A stretch of 64,000 nucleotides of DNA from Acidimicrobiia bacterium (GCA_040289475.1 PSLF01000006.1:43246-107245), one strand, 5' to 3'. Shown: positions 1 through 9,654, counted from the stretch's first letter. The notes: generated by a model from the letters alone, not told the origin. Numbers and translations: made by a program.

Positions 1-1700
1 TTGCTCGGGGAGGTCGCGCCGCGCCGACTAAGGATTCCTACGACGATAGTCCGGCACTTCACAATGAGACTTTCGGGATCGAGGTAGAGATAGAGCGGCC
101 ACGCATACCCGAGCACGGCGACTTTTCCTGCAACATCGCCTTGGTAATGGCAAAGCAAGTGTCGATGTCACCAAGAGAACTGGCCGCTGCTGTGGCGGAG
201 CGATTGGATCTACCCGCTCAATTTGTATCGCTTGAAGTGGCAGGCCCGGGATTTTTGAACTTCAAGCTGGATCCCGAAGCGTGGGCATCGGTAGTCGAAG
301 AGGTTCTCGAAGCCGGGTCCCGCTACGGCGCCGCAATCAATCCCTCCCCTGAACACGTCAACATTGAGTTCGTCTCGGCCAATCCCACCGGACCTATGCA
401 CCTCGGTCATGCCCGCTGGGCAGCTTGGGGAGATGCACTAGCCAGGCTTCTAGAGACCGCAGGGCACAAAGTGACCCGCGAGTTTTACATAAACGACGCT
501 GGAAACCAGATAACTCTACTCGGAAAAACCATCGCGGCTTACTACCTGCGTGCTTTCGGGGGAGATGCAGAACCGCCAGAGGATGGCTACAAGGGAAGCT
601 ACATTCAGGATCTTGCCCAAGATCTCGTTAGCGAGGTAGGCAGAGCATGGGTTGGCCACCCTCGAGAACAACTCATTGCGATGTGTGGCGAGTGGGGAGC
701 TGATCGCCTGTTGGAGGAAATCAGGGGCCAACTAGAGTCTATCGGGGTGCGTTTCGATGTTTGGACGTCCGAAAAATCGCTCAGGGAAAGCGGGAGCGTT
801 TCTGCGACTTTGGAGGAGCTCCGCAAGCGAGACTTCGCCTACGAGGCTGAGGGGGCTGTTTGGTTTCGCAGCAGCAAGCTGGGAGATCAAAAGGACCGCG
901 TATTGGTAAAGAGCGATGGACAGCCTACATATTTGGCCGTCGACATCGCCTACCACGTCGACAAGTACAAGAGGGGATTCGACAGGTTCATTGATATCTG
1001 GGGAGCCGATCACGCCGGGCATGTGCCCAAGCTCAGGTACGCTCTTGAAGCGCTTGGATACGACCCACGCCGTCTTGAGGTAATTCTCGGTCAGTTAGTT
1101 AGCATCTCGAGAGCTGGCGAGCCAGTGAGAATGTCGAAACGATCAGGTGACTTATACACTTTCGAAGAACTAGTAGAAGAGCTCGGGCCTGATGCCGCCC
1201 GTTTCCACTTCCTAATGCAAGGACCTGACAGCGCTCTTCACCTGGATCTCGAAAAAGCGGTCGCGCACTCATTGGACAACCCCGTCTACTACGTACAGTA
1301 CGCCCACGCAAGAATCTGCTCAATACTCCATAAAGCCCGTGACGCAGGCTTGAAACATCCGATACCGGAAATGGCGAAGGCGGCTCCTTTGTCGTCGAAA
1401 GAAGAGATCGCTGTGCTCAAACGATTGGAGGAATACCCTTACCTTACGTCCGAGGCTGCATCAGCGCGGGCACCGCATAAGCTGGCGAACTGGGCCAGAG
1501 AGCTGGCAGCGGAGTTTCATGCGTTCTACCAATCGCTAAGAGTGCTTCAGGCCGACAGCGAAGAACTGACCAAAGCACGACTTGCTTTAGTTGCGGCCTG
1601 CAGGCAAGCTTTGGCTAACTGCCTGTCAATACTAGGGGTGAGAGCCCCAGAACGCATGGAAAAGCTAGACGATTCCGATCGCTCTGCGGACGAAGATTAG
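1..1700 (+). CDS. argS: Arginyl-tRNA synthetase, 5' end cut by the window edge
   Basis: Class I aminoacyl-tRNA synthetase charging tRNA-Arg. The frame is open from base 3 to the TAG at 1698-1700, so the gene begins upstream of the window and an internal ATG at 141 is not the start. The part before 141 still reads as the ArgS N-terminal domain (residues ERPRIPEHGDFSCNIAL). The class I signature is HLGH at 399-410, inside PTGPMHLGHAR. The KMSKS-type loop is RMSKR at 1128-1142. A DALR-like anticodon-binding domain closes the protein. The gene heads a rightward cluster with lysA 28 bases downstream, the usual actinobacterial argS-lysA-hom-thrC order. Identity is secure. Confidence 0.97.
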   Translation, partial: ARGGRAAPTKDSYDDSPALHNETFGIEVEIERPRIPEHGDFSCNIALVMAKQVSMSPRELAAAVAERLDLPAQFVSLEVAGPGFLNFKLDPEAWASVVEEVLEAGSRYGAAINPSPEHVNIEFVSANPTGPMHLGHARWAAWGDALARLLETAGHKVTREFYINDAGNQITLLGKTIAAYYLRAFGGDAEPPEDGYKGSYIQDLAQDLVSEVGRAWVGHPREQLIAMCGEWGADRLLEEIRGQLESIGVRFDVWTSEKSLRESGSVSATLEELRKRDFAYEAEGAVWFRSSKLGDQKDRVLVKSDGQPTYLAVDIAYHVDKYKRGFDRFIDIWGADHAGHVPKLRYALEALGYDPRRLEVILGQLVSISRAGEPVRMSKRSGDLYTFEELVEELGPDAARFHFLMQGPDSALHLDLEKAVAHSLDNPVYYVQYAHARICSILHKARDAGLKHPIPEMAKAAPLSSKEEIAVLKRLEEYPYLTSEAASARAPHKLANWARELAAEFHAFYQSLRVLQADSEELTKARLALVAACRQALANCLSILGVRAPERMEKLDDSDRSADED

Positions 1701-1728
1701 CTCTCGCTCGATCTCCCGGAGGAAACCG

Positions 1729-3072
1729 TTGGACGCTTTTTCCGCCCTTGAATCAATTCTGCCTGCATCAGCGAGGAAAACCCCCGAAGGACACCTTGAG
1801 GTCGGCGGTGTCGACCTCGTTTCCCTTGCCTCAGAGTTCGGAACCCCGCTCTACGTCTACGACGCTGACCACCTGAAGCAAATGTGTGCGCGCTACATTA
1901 CTGCGTTTCAATCTAAGTCTCCCCCCCATGGAAGGGTGGTATACGCCTCCAAAGCTTTTCCGGCAGTAGCAATGATAAGACTAGCTCTGGGTTCTGGACT
2001 CGGCATCGACGTAGCGGGGCCAGGTGAACTTTACGCAGCGCTACAAGCAGGAGCGGACGGTTCTGAGATCTATTTTCATGGTAACGCCAAGTCCCATCAG
2101 GAAATATCGATGGGGATACAAGCAGGCGTAGGCAGATTCGTCGTCGACAACATCCATGAGTTGTACAAGATTGAGGAAGTCCTGTCGTCGTGCGAACAAC
2201 ACAGGACGAGCAGACAGCGCCAAAAGGTTTTAATTCGCATAACTCCGGGAATAGAAGCTCACACACACGAATTCATCAACACCGGCCACCTCGACTCTAA
2301 GTTCGGTTTCTACCTCTCCGACGGATCCGCAGAAGCCGCCCTCAAGGAGGCCGCCTCCTGCCGAAACATCGAGCCAGTTGGAATTCATCTCCATATCGGA
2401 TCACAAATACTTGAACTCGAACCGTTTGCCGAAGCAGCCCGAGTGGCTGTGGAGTTTATGGCGACGATAAGGCACAAACTCTCTATCGCACTTGAGGAAG
2501 TGAACTTTGGAGGGGGACTGGGAGCCACCTACACGCCCGCCGACGATCCTCCGTCGGTCGAAGATTACGCAGCATGCCTCAAGAACGCCGTGAAAGAATC
2601 GTGTGAAGCTAGCGGTCTTCCTCTCCCAGTGGTGGTAGTAGAGCCCGGACGCTCGATCACTGCAAACGCCGGGCTGACTCTCTATACCGTCCAGAGCGTC
2701 AAGAGGACTCCAACTGGTCGCACCTACGTAGCCGTCGATGGCGGAATGTCCGACAATCTCAGACCGATGTTGTACGGAGCCACCTACCATGCCTTGATTG
2801 CTAACAAGCTGAATGAAGACCACAGCCTCCAAGCGACACTCGCTGGGAAACACTGTGAGTCAGGAGATGTTTTGATAGACCGAGCGTCCATGGCAACTTC
2901 GGTGGACGCCGGCGACATCGTCGCCACCCCGGCTACAGGCGCTTACGGCTGGTCGATGTCGAGCAACTACAACGGGCAGCCGCGGGCAGCCATTGTATTT
3001 GTCGAATCCGGAAAAGCTGAGCTGGTTGTGGAGCGTGAGTCTATCGATGATCTACTACGACTCCAGCACTGA
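1729..3072 (+). CDS. lysA: Diaminopimelate decarboxylase
   Basis: PLP enzyme (fold type III) making L-lysine from meso-diaminopimelate, the last step of lysine synthesis. At 447 aa it has family length. The PLP-binding lysine is K75 in VVYASKAF. The glycine-rich phosphate loop (GGGLGATY), VEPGRSI and the active-site CESGD motif near the C-terminus are all present. The start is a TTG at 1729, chosen because GGAGGA at 1718-1723 sits five bases upstream and no better start exists. It follows argS by 28 bases and is probably cotranscribed with it. Confidence 0.97.
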   Translation: MDAFSALESILPASARKTPEGHLEVGGVDLVSLASEFGTPLYVYDADHLKQMCARYITAFQSKSPPHGRVVYASKAFPAVAMIRLALGSGLGIDVAGPGELYAALQAGADGSEIYFHGNAKSHQEISMGIQAGVGRFVVDNIHELYKIEEVLSSCEQHRTSRQRQKVLIRITPGIEAHTHEFINTGHLDSKFGFYLSDGSAEAALKEAASCRNIEPVGIHLHIGSQILELEPFAEAARVAVEFMATIRHKLSIALEEVNFGGGLGATYTPADDPPSVEDYAACLKNAVKESCEASGLPLPVVVVEPGRSITANAGLTLYTVQSVKRTPTGRTYVAVDGGMSDNLRPMLYGATYHALIANKLNEDHSLQATLAGKHCESGDVLIDRASMATSVDAGDIVATPATGAYGWSMSSNYNGQPRAAIVFVESGKAELVVERESIDDLLRLQH

Positions 3073-3150
3073 CGTGTAAAAACGCTGAGACTAAAAAAGA
3101 CCCAGGCAACACACGAGAATAGATCAAAAAAGCTAAGAAAGGAGGCAAGC

Positions 3151-3390
3151 ATGGAAGGCGAAGCGCGAGACTCCGTCCCAGAAGTCAAGATCCATGTGCG
3201 ACGAAATGGCCCATACTTCGTTGAAGGCCGCGTCGGGCTACTGGATTCAGATGGCAACGAGTTCACCACCGAGGACAAAACTTGGTTGTGCCGATGCGGG
3301 CACTCAGAGAACAAACCGTTCTGCGATGGCAGTCACAAAAAGATCGGATTTCAGAGCGAGGTAAAAGCCGTAGCCGAGAGCGACAGTTGA
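3151..3390 (+). CDS. CDGSH-type iron-sulfur protein
   Basis: A 79-residue protein ending in a CDGSH zinc-finger-like motif: C-R-C-G-H-S-E-N-K-P-F-C-D-G-S-H, giving the three Cys and one His that bind a redox-active 2Fe-2S cluster in mitoNEET-type proteins. There is no membrane segment, so it should be cytosolic. The ATG at 3151 follows a near-perfect ribosome-binding site (AAAGGAGG, 3138-3145). It lies between lysA and hom, 78 bases after lysA. No direct role in lysine or threonine synthesis is known for this family, and its presence in the operon is unexplained. Confidence 0.9.
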   Translation: MEGEARDSVPEVKIHVRRNGPYFVEGRVGLLDSDGNEFTTEDKTWLCRCGHSENKPFCDGSHKKIGFQSEVKAVAESDS

Positions 3391-3439
3391 TGTCTGCTTC
3401 CGCGGCGTCTCGTACTACAAGACTTCCTCCAGAGACCCT

Positions 3440-4777
3440 ATGACCTCCGAAGACGACAGACCAGTTGCTAAGGTTATGTCCCCAAAGGTCGATCCGGTGC
3501 GGATTGGCTTGCTGGGATGTGGGATTGTTGGATCCGCGGTCTGTCGCCAGCTCCAGGACAACGGAGACGCCATCGCCAGGCGTACCGGCATGCGACTAGA
3601 ACTAGGAGCCATAGCGGTGCGCAGTCTCGCAAAGGACAGAGACTGCTCTGTCCCCAAATCGCTTTTCACTACAGATCCAGCCTCAGTGGTGTCCGATCCT
3701 GATATTCACGTCGTCGTCGAGGTAATTGGCGGTATCGAGCCAGCCCGCACACTGATCCTTGAAGCATTGCAATCCGGGAAGCCCGTGGTAACGGCTAACA
3801 AGGAACTAATTTCGACGCTTGGTTCCGAATTGTTCCGAGCAGCAGCCTCCACAGGGACAGATCTCCTCTTTGAGGCCGCTGTGGGAGGTGGCATTCCTAT
3901 CATCCGTCCCCTAAGAGACAGTCTGGCCGGTGAAAGCGTCGCCAGAGTCGTGGGAATCTTGAACGGAACTACCAACTTCGTACTAACCCGAATGTGGGAG
4001 GAGGGGAGGTCTCTTCACGACGCTGTAGCCGAAGCGCAGGAGCTCGGATATGCCGAGCGCGACCCGAGTGCTGACATAGAGGGCTACGACGCCGCGGCAA
4101 AAACTGCGATCCTTGCTAGCATCGCTTTCGACACCCGGATCACTCAGGGCGACGTGTACAGAGAAGGTATTTCGCGCATCACCCCCTCCGACATGAAATT
4201 CGCGGACAGGCTAGGTTACGTAATAAAGCTTCTTTCGATAGCCGAGCTGTCGGGGGGTGAAGTGCAAGCCCGAGTTCATCCCAGCATGATTCCAAAGAGC
4301 CACCCTCTGGCATCGGTCAGAGATTCTTTCAATGCGATATTTGTCGAGGGCGAACACGTCGGCGAACTCATGTTCTTCGGGCGGGGAGCAGGAGGCGGGC
4401 CGACGGCGACTAGCGTCCTCGCCGACATACTCGAAGCAGCCCGACATTTGCGCTTCGGAGGCCAGGCTCCCTCTGTCGACTCCACTAGAAAGCTTCCTAT
4501 CCGCAGCTTCGACGAGACGTGCACACAGTACTACCTTCTCCTGGAAGTCGTCGATCGGCCTGGTGTCTTGGCCAAGATTGCTTCATGCTTCGGAGCCCAC
4601 GGAGTATCGATAGCTTCGGTATGGCAAGAAGGACATGGGGAGGCAGCGCAGCTAGTCATAGTGACACACACAGCTCGAGAGAAAGACTTTCAAGCAACAT
4701 TGCACGACCTCAAGGCTTTAGACGTGGTCTCTGGCGTGATCTCGGTTCTCAGGGTCGAAGACGAGGAGGGGGGATGA
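3440..4777 (+). CDS. hom: Homoserine dehydrogenase
   Basis: NAD(P)-dependent reduction of aspartate semialdehyde to homoserine, the branch point to threonine and methionine. The dinucleotide-binding motif GLLGCGIVG is at residues 23-31, the catalytic core contains GILNGTTNF and GYAERDPSADIEGYDAAAK, and an ACT domain occupies about the last 80 residues (YYLLLEVVDRPGVLA), which in this family mediates feedback control by threonine. At 445 aa it is a normal bacterial Hom. The ATG at 3440 is used; an ATG at 3476 is an alternative that would also keep the whole Rossmann fold. thrC follows after 64 bases. Confidence 0.96.
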   Translation: MTSEDDRPVAKVMSPKVDPVRIGLLGCGIVGSAVCRQLQDNGDAIARRTGMRLELGAIAVRSLAKDRDCSVPKSLFTTDPASVVSDPDIHVVVEVIGGIEPARTLILEALQSGKPVVTANKELISTLGSELFRAAASTGTDLLFEAAVGGGIPIIRPLRDSLAGESVARVVGILNGTTNFVLTRMWEEGRSLHDAVAEAQELGYAERDPSADIEGYDAAAKTAILASIAFDTRITQGDVYREGISRITPSDMKFADRLGYVIKLLSIAELSGGEVQARVHPSMIPKSHPLASVRDSFNAIFVEGEHVGELMFFGRGAGGGPTATSVLADILEAARHLRFGGQAPSVDSTRKLPIRSFDETCTQYYLLLEVVDRPGVLAKIASCFGAHGVSIASVWQEGHGEAAQLVIVTHTAREKDFQATLHDLKALDVVSGVISVLRVEDEEGG

Positions 4778-4841
4778 CGCTTCGTGCGCCGGATTCGTTT
4801 TCGTCAGGCCATCGACGTAACTCGAACCGCGAGGAGCCAAG

Positions 4842-5900
4842 ATGAATGCGACCCCCTGGAAAGGGGTGATCGAGGCTTACCGGGATTTCCTTCCGGTTGG
4901 TAAATCGACCCCAGTGGTGACACTCGGGGAAGGAAACACTCCACTAGTGCATGCCAAAAAACTTTCCTCGATGGTTTCAGCGGAGGTCTTTCTCAAGCTT
5001 GAAGGAGCTAATCCCACCGGATCTTTCAAGGACCGGGGAATGACAATGGCAATATCGAAGGCCGCAGAAGAAGGATCCAAAGCCGTGATCTGCGCCAGTA
5101 CGGGCAACACCTCTGCCTCGGCAGCTGCGTATGCTACACGCGCAGGAATGAGTTCGGCTGTACTGATTCCGGCAGGCAAGATCGCTCTTGGAAAGCTCGC
5201 CCAAGCACTGATCCATGGAGCAAAAGTTCTCGCTATAAAAGGCAATTTCGACGCTGCATTGGGCATAGCGAAGCAAGTCGCCCACACGTACCCCGTCACG
5301 CTGGTCAACTCCGTGAACCCTTTTAGGATCGAGGGACAGAAAACTGGCGCGTTCGAGGTGTGCGACTGTTTAGGCGATGCACCCGACTACCACTGCATAC
5401 CGGTGGGAAACGCAGGAAACATTTCCGCTTACTGGAAGGGATACCTCGAGTATGTAGAAGCAGGCAGGGCGAAGCGGCGCCCTAGGATGTTCGGATTTCA
5501 AGCAGCTGGAGCGGCTCCGCTGGTGCTGGGTGAGCCTGTCTCCAATCCCGAGACAGTTGCGACCGCCATTAGAATAGGCAACCCTGCTTCCTGGAACACC
5601 GCCGTAGAAGCTGCCCGAAGCTCTAAGGGTGGTTTCTGGGCAGTCACCGACGAAGAGATCCTCTCAGCGTACCGCCTTCTCGCTGACACCGAAGGAGTGT
5701 TCTGCGAACCTGCATCTGCAGCCGCCGTCGCCGGTTTACTCCAAAGAGCGGACCGGGGCCATATAGAGAAGGGAAAGTGCGTGGTTTGCATCCTGACTGG
5801 AGCAGGCCTCAAGGATCCCGACCGGGCGATCGCCGAGTCGGCTAGGGTAACGAGCTTAGAACCCAAAGTCGACGCCGTCGTCGAAGCCCTCGGGCTTTGA
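4842..5900 (+). CDS. thrC: Threonine synthase
   Basis: PLP enzyme converting O-phosphohomoserine to threonine. The PLP lysine is K63 in [10 protein letters not shown]; the phosphate-cup motif [12 protein letters not shown] and the STGNTSAS loop are also seen. At 352 aa it matches the short actinobacterial/Gram-positive ThrC. The ATG at 4842 is preceded by GAGGAG. Its substrate requires a homoserine kinase, and the gene expected next (classical GHMP-type thrB) is absent; a phosphoglycerate-mutase-like gene stands there instead. Confidence 0.96.
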   Translation: MNATPWKGVIEAYRDFLPVGKSTPVVTLGEGNTPLVHAKKLSSMVSAEVFLKLEGANPTGSFKDRGMTMAISKAAEEGSKAVICASTGNTSASAAAYATRAGMSSAVLIPAGKIALGKLAQALIHGAKVLAIKGNFDAALGIAKQVAHTYPVTLVNSVNPFRIEGQKTGAFEVCDCLGDAPDYHCIPVGNAGNISAYWKGYLEYVEAGRAKRRPRMFGFQAAGAAPLVLGEPVSNPETVATAIRIGNPASWNTAVEAARSSKGGFWAVTDEEILSAYRLLADTEGVFCEPASAAAVAGLLQRADRGHIEKGKCVVCILTGAGLKDPDRAIAESARVTSLEPKVDAVVEALGL

Positions 5901-5942
5901 GGCATTCTCACGCAAGCAATCATCGATGGGAGTACCGGAATC

Positions 5943-7130
5943 ATGAAATATCTCTGCATAATCCCAGACGGTCTGGCAGATGAGCCGTTGGAAGAACTCA
6001 ACGGGCGCACTCCCATGGAGGCAGCCAGCACTCCCCACATTGACGATTGGGCAGCGAGAGCCCAGATTGGCCTCGCCCGTAACGTACCCGATGGGCTTAA
6101 ACCAGGTTCCGACGTGGCAATCATGTCGATCGTAGGCCTGGATCCTCGCAAGCACTACTCTGGGAGAGCCCCGATCGAGGCGGCTGCGATGGGAGTACCC
6201 CTAGGAGAGGGAGAGGTCGCTTACCGCTGCAACTTCGTGACTGTTGAAAACAGAGTAATGAAAGACTTCTCCGCTGGACACATAAGTAGCAATGAGGCAG
6301 CCGCCCTCATAGAGGATCTCAACCGTTACTTTGACGGAGAAGCCAGGTTTTATGCGGGCGTCAGTTATAGAAACATCTGCGTACTCGACGACTCGTACTC
6401 CGAGGCGGAATGTACGCCCCCGCACGACCTAACTGACAAAGAGGTGTTGCTCCCGGTGGGCCCGGCTGCGTCCAAGCTCATAGAAATCATGGACAGATCG
6501 AGACAGATATTGGCAGAACATCCTATTAACGAGGCTCGCAGAGCAAAAGGTCAGCTTCCTGCCACACAGATTTGGCTTTGGGGACAAGGGAAAATCCCTA
6601 GTGTAGAGCCTTTCGTCAATCGTTATGGCATGTCCGGCGCACTGATTACTGCCGTAGATCTGGTACGGGGTCTAGGGGTGTTGACAGGACTGGAAGTAGT
6701 AGAGGTGCCGGGTGCCACCGGATACTACGACACCAATTACAGAGGAAAAGCCGAGTATGCCCTCGAATCTCTCGAGCGACACCCCTTCTGTCTGGTACAC
6801 ATAGAAGCCACGGACGAAGCAGGGCACGAGGGATCCTATGCCCGCAAAATCGAGGTTTACGAAGCCATCGACGAACAGATCGTGGCGACACTACAATCAG
6901 GCCTCGAAGGCGAAGAGTACAGGGTGCTCGTCGTGCCGGATCACCCTACACCGGTGAAAGCCAAAACGCATACCTCTTCGCCGGTTCCGTTTCTGATCTT
7001 CGACACGCGGCGCGCCAACCAGGGGGGCGCTGCCTCCGCCACCTTGACGTTTTCCGAGCGGGGAGCTGCCCAAGATGGTCGATCCCCTATCGAAGGTCAC
7101 GAGCTCCTCGGGCGTTTGTTCGACAGGTGA
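5943..7130 (+). CDS. Alkaline-phosphatase-superfamily phosphotransferase: proposed homoserine kinase or 2,3-BPG-independent phosphoglycerate mutase (ApgM type)
   Basis: A 395-residue member of the archaeal-type (ApgM) cofactor-independent phosphoglycerate mutase family. Metal and nucleophile motifs are visible: PDG at 8-10, the phospho-serine motif GSDVA with Ser56, and a C-terminal PDHPTP metal-binding segment with a nearby THTSSPVPF. The overall pattern (DPRKHYSGRAPIEAA, DFSAGHISSNEA, HIEATDEAGHEG) fits the subgroup known as 'proposed homoserine kinase', found next to thrC in genomes without GHMP ThrB. It sits 42 bases after thrC, which supports homoserine phosphorylation. It also sits 31 bases before cyclic-diphosphoglycerate genes, where a 3PG/2PG mutase would make sense. 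Family is certain; substrate is unresolved. Confidence 0.85.
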   Translation: MKYLCIIPDGLADEPLEELNGRTPMEAASTPHIDDWAARAQIGLARNVPDGLKPGSDVAIMSIVGLDPRKHYSGRAPIEAAAMGVPLGEGEVAYRCNFVTVENRVMKDFSAGHISSNEAAALIEDLNRYFDGEARFYAGVSYRNICVLDDSYSEAECTPPHDLTDKEVLLPVGPAASKLIEIMDRSRQILAEHPINEARRAKGQLPATQIWLWGQGKIPSVEPFVNRYGMSGALITAVDLVRGLGVLTGLEVVEVPGATGYYDTNYRGKAEYALESLERHPFCLVHIEATDEAGHEGSYARKIEVYEAIDEQIVATLQSGLEGEEYRVLVVPDHPTPVKAKTHTSSPVPFLIFDTRRANQGGAASATLTFSERGAAQDGRSPIEGHELLGRLFDR

Positions 7131-7161
7131 AACCTATTGACTTCATATTCTCCCGACTCCA

Positions 7162-8547
7162 GTGAACGGTGCTCGACCTAAAAAGATCCTCTTGGTGGTC
7201 GACGGCGAGCATTCGCCTTCTGTGGTCGAATCCGCTATTGAAGCTCTGGAAAACGCTAATTCGAAGGTAGTTGCCCTCGTGTGGGCAGGCGGTACGGAAA
7301 AGGCCGATCCAAGCCGCTATCCGCTCGATATCCCCGTAGTAAGCACAGATTCGGTTGCTGAAAGCCTGGTCTCAGCCATTGCCGAGTACTTCCCCGAAGA
7401 AATCGTTGATCTCTCCGACGACCCTATCATCACCCAGGCCAGAAGGGAACAGCTTGTGGCAGTCGCAGCATCGAAGAAAGTGACTTACGTCGGGCCTGGA
7501 TACCGTTTCGAAGCCCCAACGAGATTGCGACTTTCTACGCTGCCGACTGTTGCAGTGATAGGAACTGGCAAGCGAACGGGAAAGACAGCTGTATGTGCTC
7601 AACTCGCCCGCCTATTGACCGAAAACGGGGCTCCGCCTCTCATAGTCACTATGGGCAGAGGAGGACCTAAAAAGCCCGTGTATATCCCTCCGAAAACGAT
7701 CCCAGCCGATCCCATTGCTCTTATACAAATGGCAAACGAAGGATTGCACGCCGCATCCGACTACATAGAAGATGCTCTGTTTACCGGTCTTCCCACTATT
7801 GGCGCATGGCGTTGCGGGGGCGGAATCTTAGGAGAGGCCGGACCAAATGCGGTCGAAGACGCCGTCCGCCTTGCGCAGGAAAAGGCTGCCGAGTCCAAAT
7901 CCCAGCTGCTGCTCCTTGAGGGCAGCGGCGCTTCCATCCCGCCAGTGCATGCGGATGCCACGGTCACAGTAGTCCCTTGGGAAGCCTTCGAGAAAGCCTC
8001 CGGTGAACTGCCGCATCCATTCAAAGGTTTCGGCCTCTATCGCCTCCTCATCGCCGATGCCTTGGTCGTTACAGGCTGTCCTACAGGACTCGACCCGGAG
8101 AGAGAACGCGTTCGCATCAGCAAGATCTACGAGTGGAAAACAGACATAGAGGTTGTCCTTACCGTTTTCGATCTGACACCGGTGGAGCCTATCAAGGGCC
8201 GCACGATTGCTCTCGCTACGACTGCCTCTAAAAAAGTCGCCGGCGTTGTTGCAAAACAACTCGAAGCCGAGCACGGAGCGCGGGTTGCTGGCGTCTCTGT
8301 TAACCTTTCCAGACCCGATCGACTCTCGGAAGACCTTTCCCGGCTCCTTCCGCAAGTCGATGTATTAGTAACAGAACTAAAAGCGAGAGCCGTGGACGTG
8401 GCGGCCCGGCAGGCTGTAGCCTCTGGAGTCGAGGTGATCTTCGCCGAGAATCGTCCTCGTTCGTTGGTCGAGGGTGACCAATTAGCCAGCCTATCGCGAC
8501 GCCTTCTGGACCTCGCACGAAAGCGCTTCGAGGCTAGGGAGGAGTAG
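7162..8547 (+). CDS. Cyclic 2,3-diphosphoglycerate synthetase-like P-loop protein
   Basis: A 461-residue P-loop NTPase with Walker A GTGKRTGKT at residues 134-142, after a Rossmann-like N-terminal domain that starts KKILLVVDGEHSP. It resembles the archaeal cyclic 2,3-diphosphoglycerate (cDPG) synthetase family, which uses ATP to cyclise 2,3-diphosphoglycerate. The GTG at 7162 is the only good start. The next gene, resembling 2-phosphoglycerate kinase, begins on the base after its stop codon, so the two are translationally linked and together would form 2PG to 2,3DPG to cDPG. Methanogens use cDPG as a thermoprotectant and phosphate store; a role here is inferred. Family assignment is from remembered sequence pattern, not a search. 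Confidence 0.75.
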   Translation: MNGARPKKILLVVDGEHSPSVVESAIEALENANSKVVALVWAGGTEKADPSRYPLDIPVVSTDSVAESLVSAIAEYFPEEIVDLSDDPIITQARREQLVAVAASKKVTYVGPGYRFEAPTRLRLSTLPTVAVIGTGKRTGKTAVCAQLARLLTENGAPPLIVTMGRGGPKKPVYIPPKTIPADPIALIQMANEGLHAASDYIEDALFTGLPTIGAWRCGGGILGEAGPNAVEDAVRLAQEKAAESKSQLLLLEGSGASIPPVHADATVTVVPWEAFEKASGELPHPFKGFGLYRLLIADALVVTGCPTGLDPERERVRISKIYEWKTDIEVVLTVFDLTPVEPIKGRTIALATTASKKVAGVVAKQLEAEHGARVAGVSVNLSRPDRLSEDLSRLLPQVDVLVTELKARAVDVAARQAVASGVEVIFAENRPRSLVEGDQLASLSRRLLDLARKRFEAREE

Positions 8548-9621
8548 GTGGATTCTTCTCGCCGTCCCAACCTCATCGTCGTAACGGCACCCGGAAACGA
8601 GCTGCCCTACTCGAGAGGACTCACAGCCACATCCATCATGGGGAGCGGTTTGTCACCCGAGAAAGCCTATGCTGTCGCCGAAGCCGTTTATCAAAGACTG
8701 CTCGGATCGGGAACCACCAAAATTTCCGCTGACGAGCTAGAGGTCGTTATAGCGGACATCCTAGCAGACCTGGCCGGAGAACATTATGCGGAAAACTACC
8801 GGCGTTGGACCCGAGTTGGGAGGCTAGACAAGCCGCTTGTCATCCTCATTGGGGGTGCTACTGGGGTAGGAAAGTCTACGGTTGCTTCGCTGTTGGCATC
8901 TCGGCTGGGCATTACTAGAGTGATTCCTACCGACGCAGTACGCGAGGTGATGAGAGGTATGCTGACCAAGGAGCTTATGCCCACGCTCCATACGTCCAGT
9001 TTTACAGCCGAAGCATCCATTACCCAGCCCCTTCCACGCTCAGCTGACAAGGCCATCATTGGGTTCAGAGAGCAAGTCCAGGTAGTTGGTGTAGGCATCA
9101 ATGCTCTTATTCGAAGAGCTGTGATCGAAAAGACCAACGTCATCATTGAAGGTGCCCACTGCTGTCCCGGATTTATCGAGGTTCCCCGCTCTGAAGACGC
9201 AGTTGCCGTCCACCTAGTCATTGCCATAGACAGCGAACGTCTCCACCGTAGCCACTTTGCGTTCAGGTCTAGGGAGAGCGGTAGGCGCCCTGCCGAGCAC
9301 TATCTCCACCACTTCTCGAACATCCGAAAGATTCAAAGATACATCCGGAATCTCGCTCTTCGATCGGGGGTTGCTGTGATAGAGAGTTATGATGTTGAAG
9401 GGACAGTTACTGCGTGCATGGATCTAATCCTCGAAAGGGTCACCCTAGCAGCTAAAAGCTCTGCGAGTTCGGCCAAGATGAGTGGGGTCCCAGACAGTGG
9501 CGAGTCGATGCGTCGTGCAACCCTGCCCCACAGCAAGATCTCAGCCGTTGGAGGAAGCGAGGGGGAAGCATCCGATAACATGCCTCGCCTCTCTAGCCGT
9601 TTGGAACGCCCAGGCGGATAA
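8548..9621 (+). CDS. 2-phosphoglycerate kinase-like protein with ATP-cone
   Basis: A 357-residue kinase. Residues about 12-88 look like an ATP-cone regulatory domain (LPYSRGLTATSI...). A P-loop GGATGVGKST at 102-111 follows, then a zeta-toxin/adenylate-kinase-like core (RVIPTDAVREVMRG). This two-part layout matches archaeal 2-phosphoglycerate kinase, which phosphorylates 2PG to 2,3-diphosphoglycerate. The GTG start directly abuts the stop of the cDPG synthetase-like gene. The last ~55 residues are Ser/Gly-rich and look disordered. A generic P-loop kinase is possible, but the pairing with the previous gene argues for the cDPG pathway. Confidence 0.75.
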   Translation: MDSSRRPNLIVVTAPGNELPYSRGLTATSIMGSGLSPEKAYAVAEAVYQRLLGSGTTKISADELEVVIADILADLAGEHYAENYRRWTRVGRLDKPLVILIGGATGVGKSTVASLLASRLGITRVIPTDAVREVMRGMLTKELMPTLHTSSFTAEASITQPLPRSADKAIIGFREQVQVVGVGINALIRRAVIEKTNVIIEGAHCCPGFIEVPRSEDAVAVHLVIAIDSERLHRSHFAFRSRESGRRPAEHYLHHFSNIRKIQRYIRNLALRSGVAVIESYDVEGTVTACMDLILERVTLAAKSSASSAKMSGVPDSGESMRRATLPHSKISAVGGSEGEASDNMPRLSSRLERPGG

Positions 9622-9654
9622 CAGTTGGGAAAGGCTTTAGTCTAGGAGGTCGAG

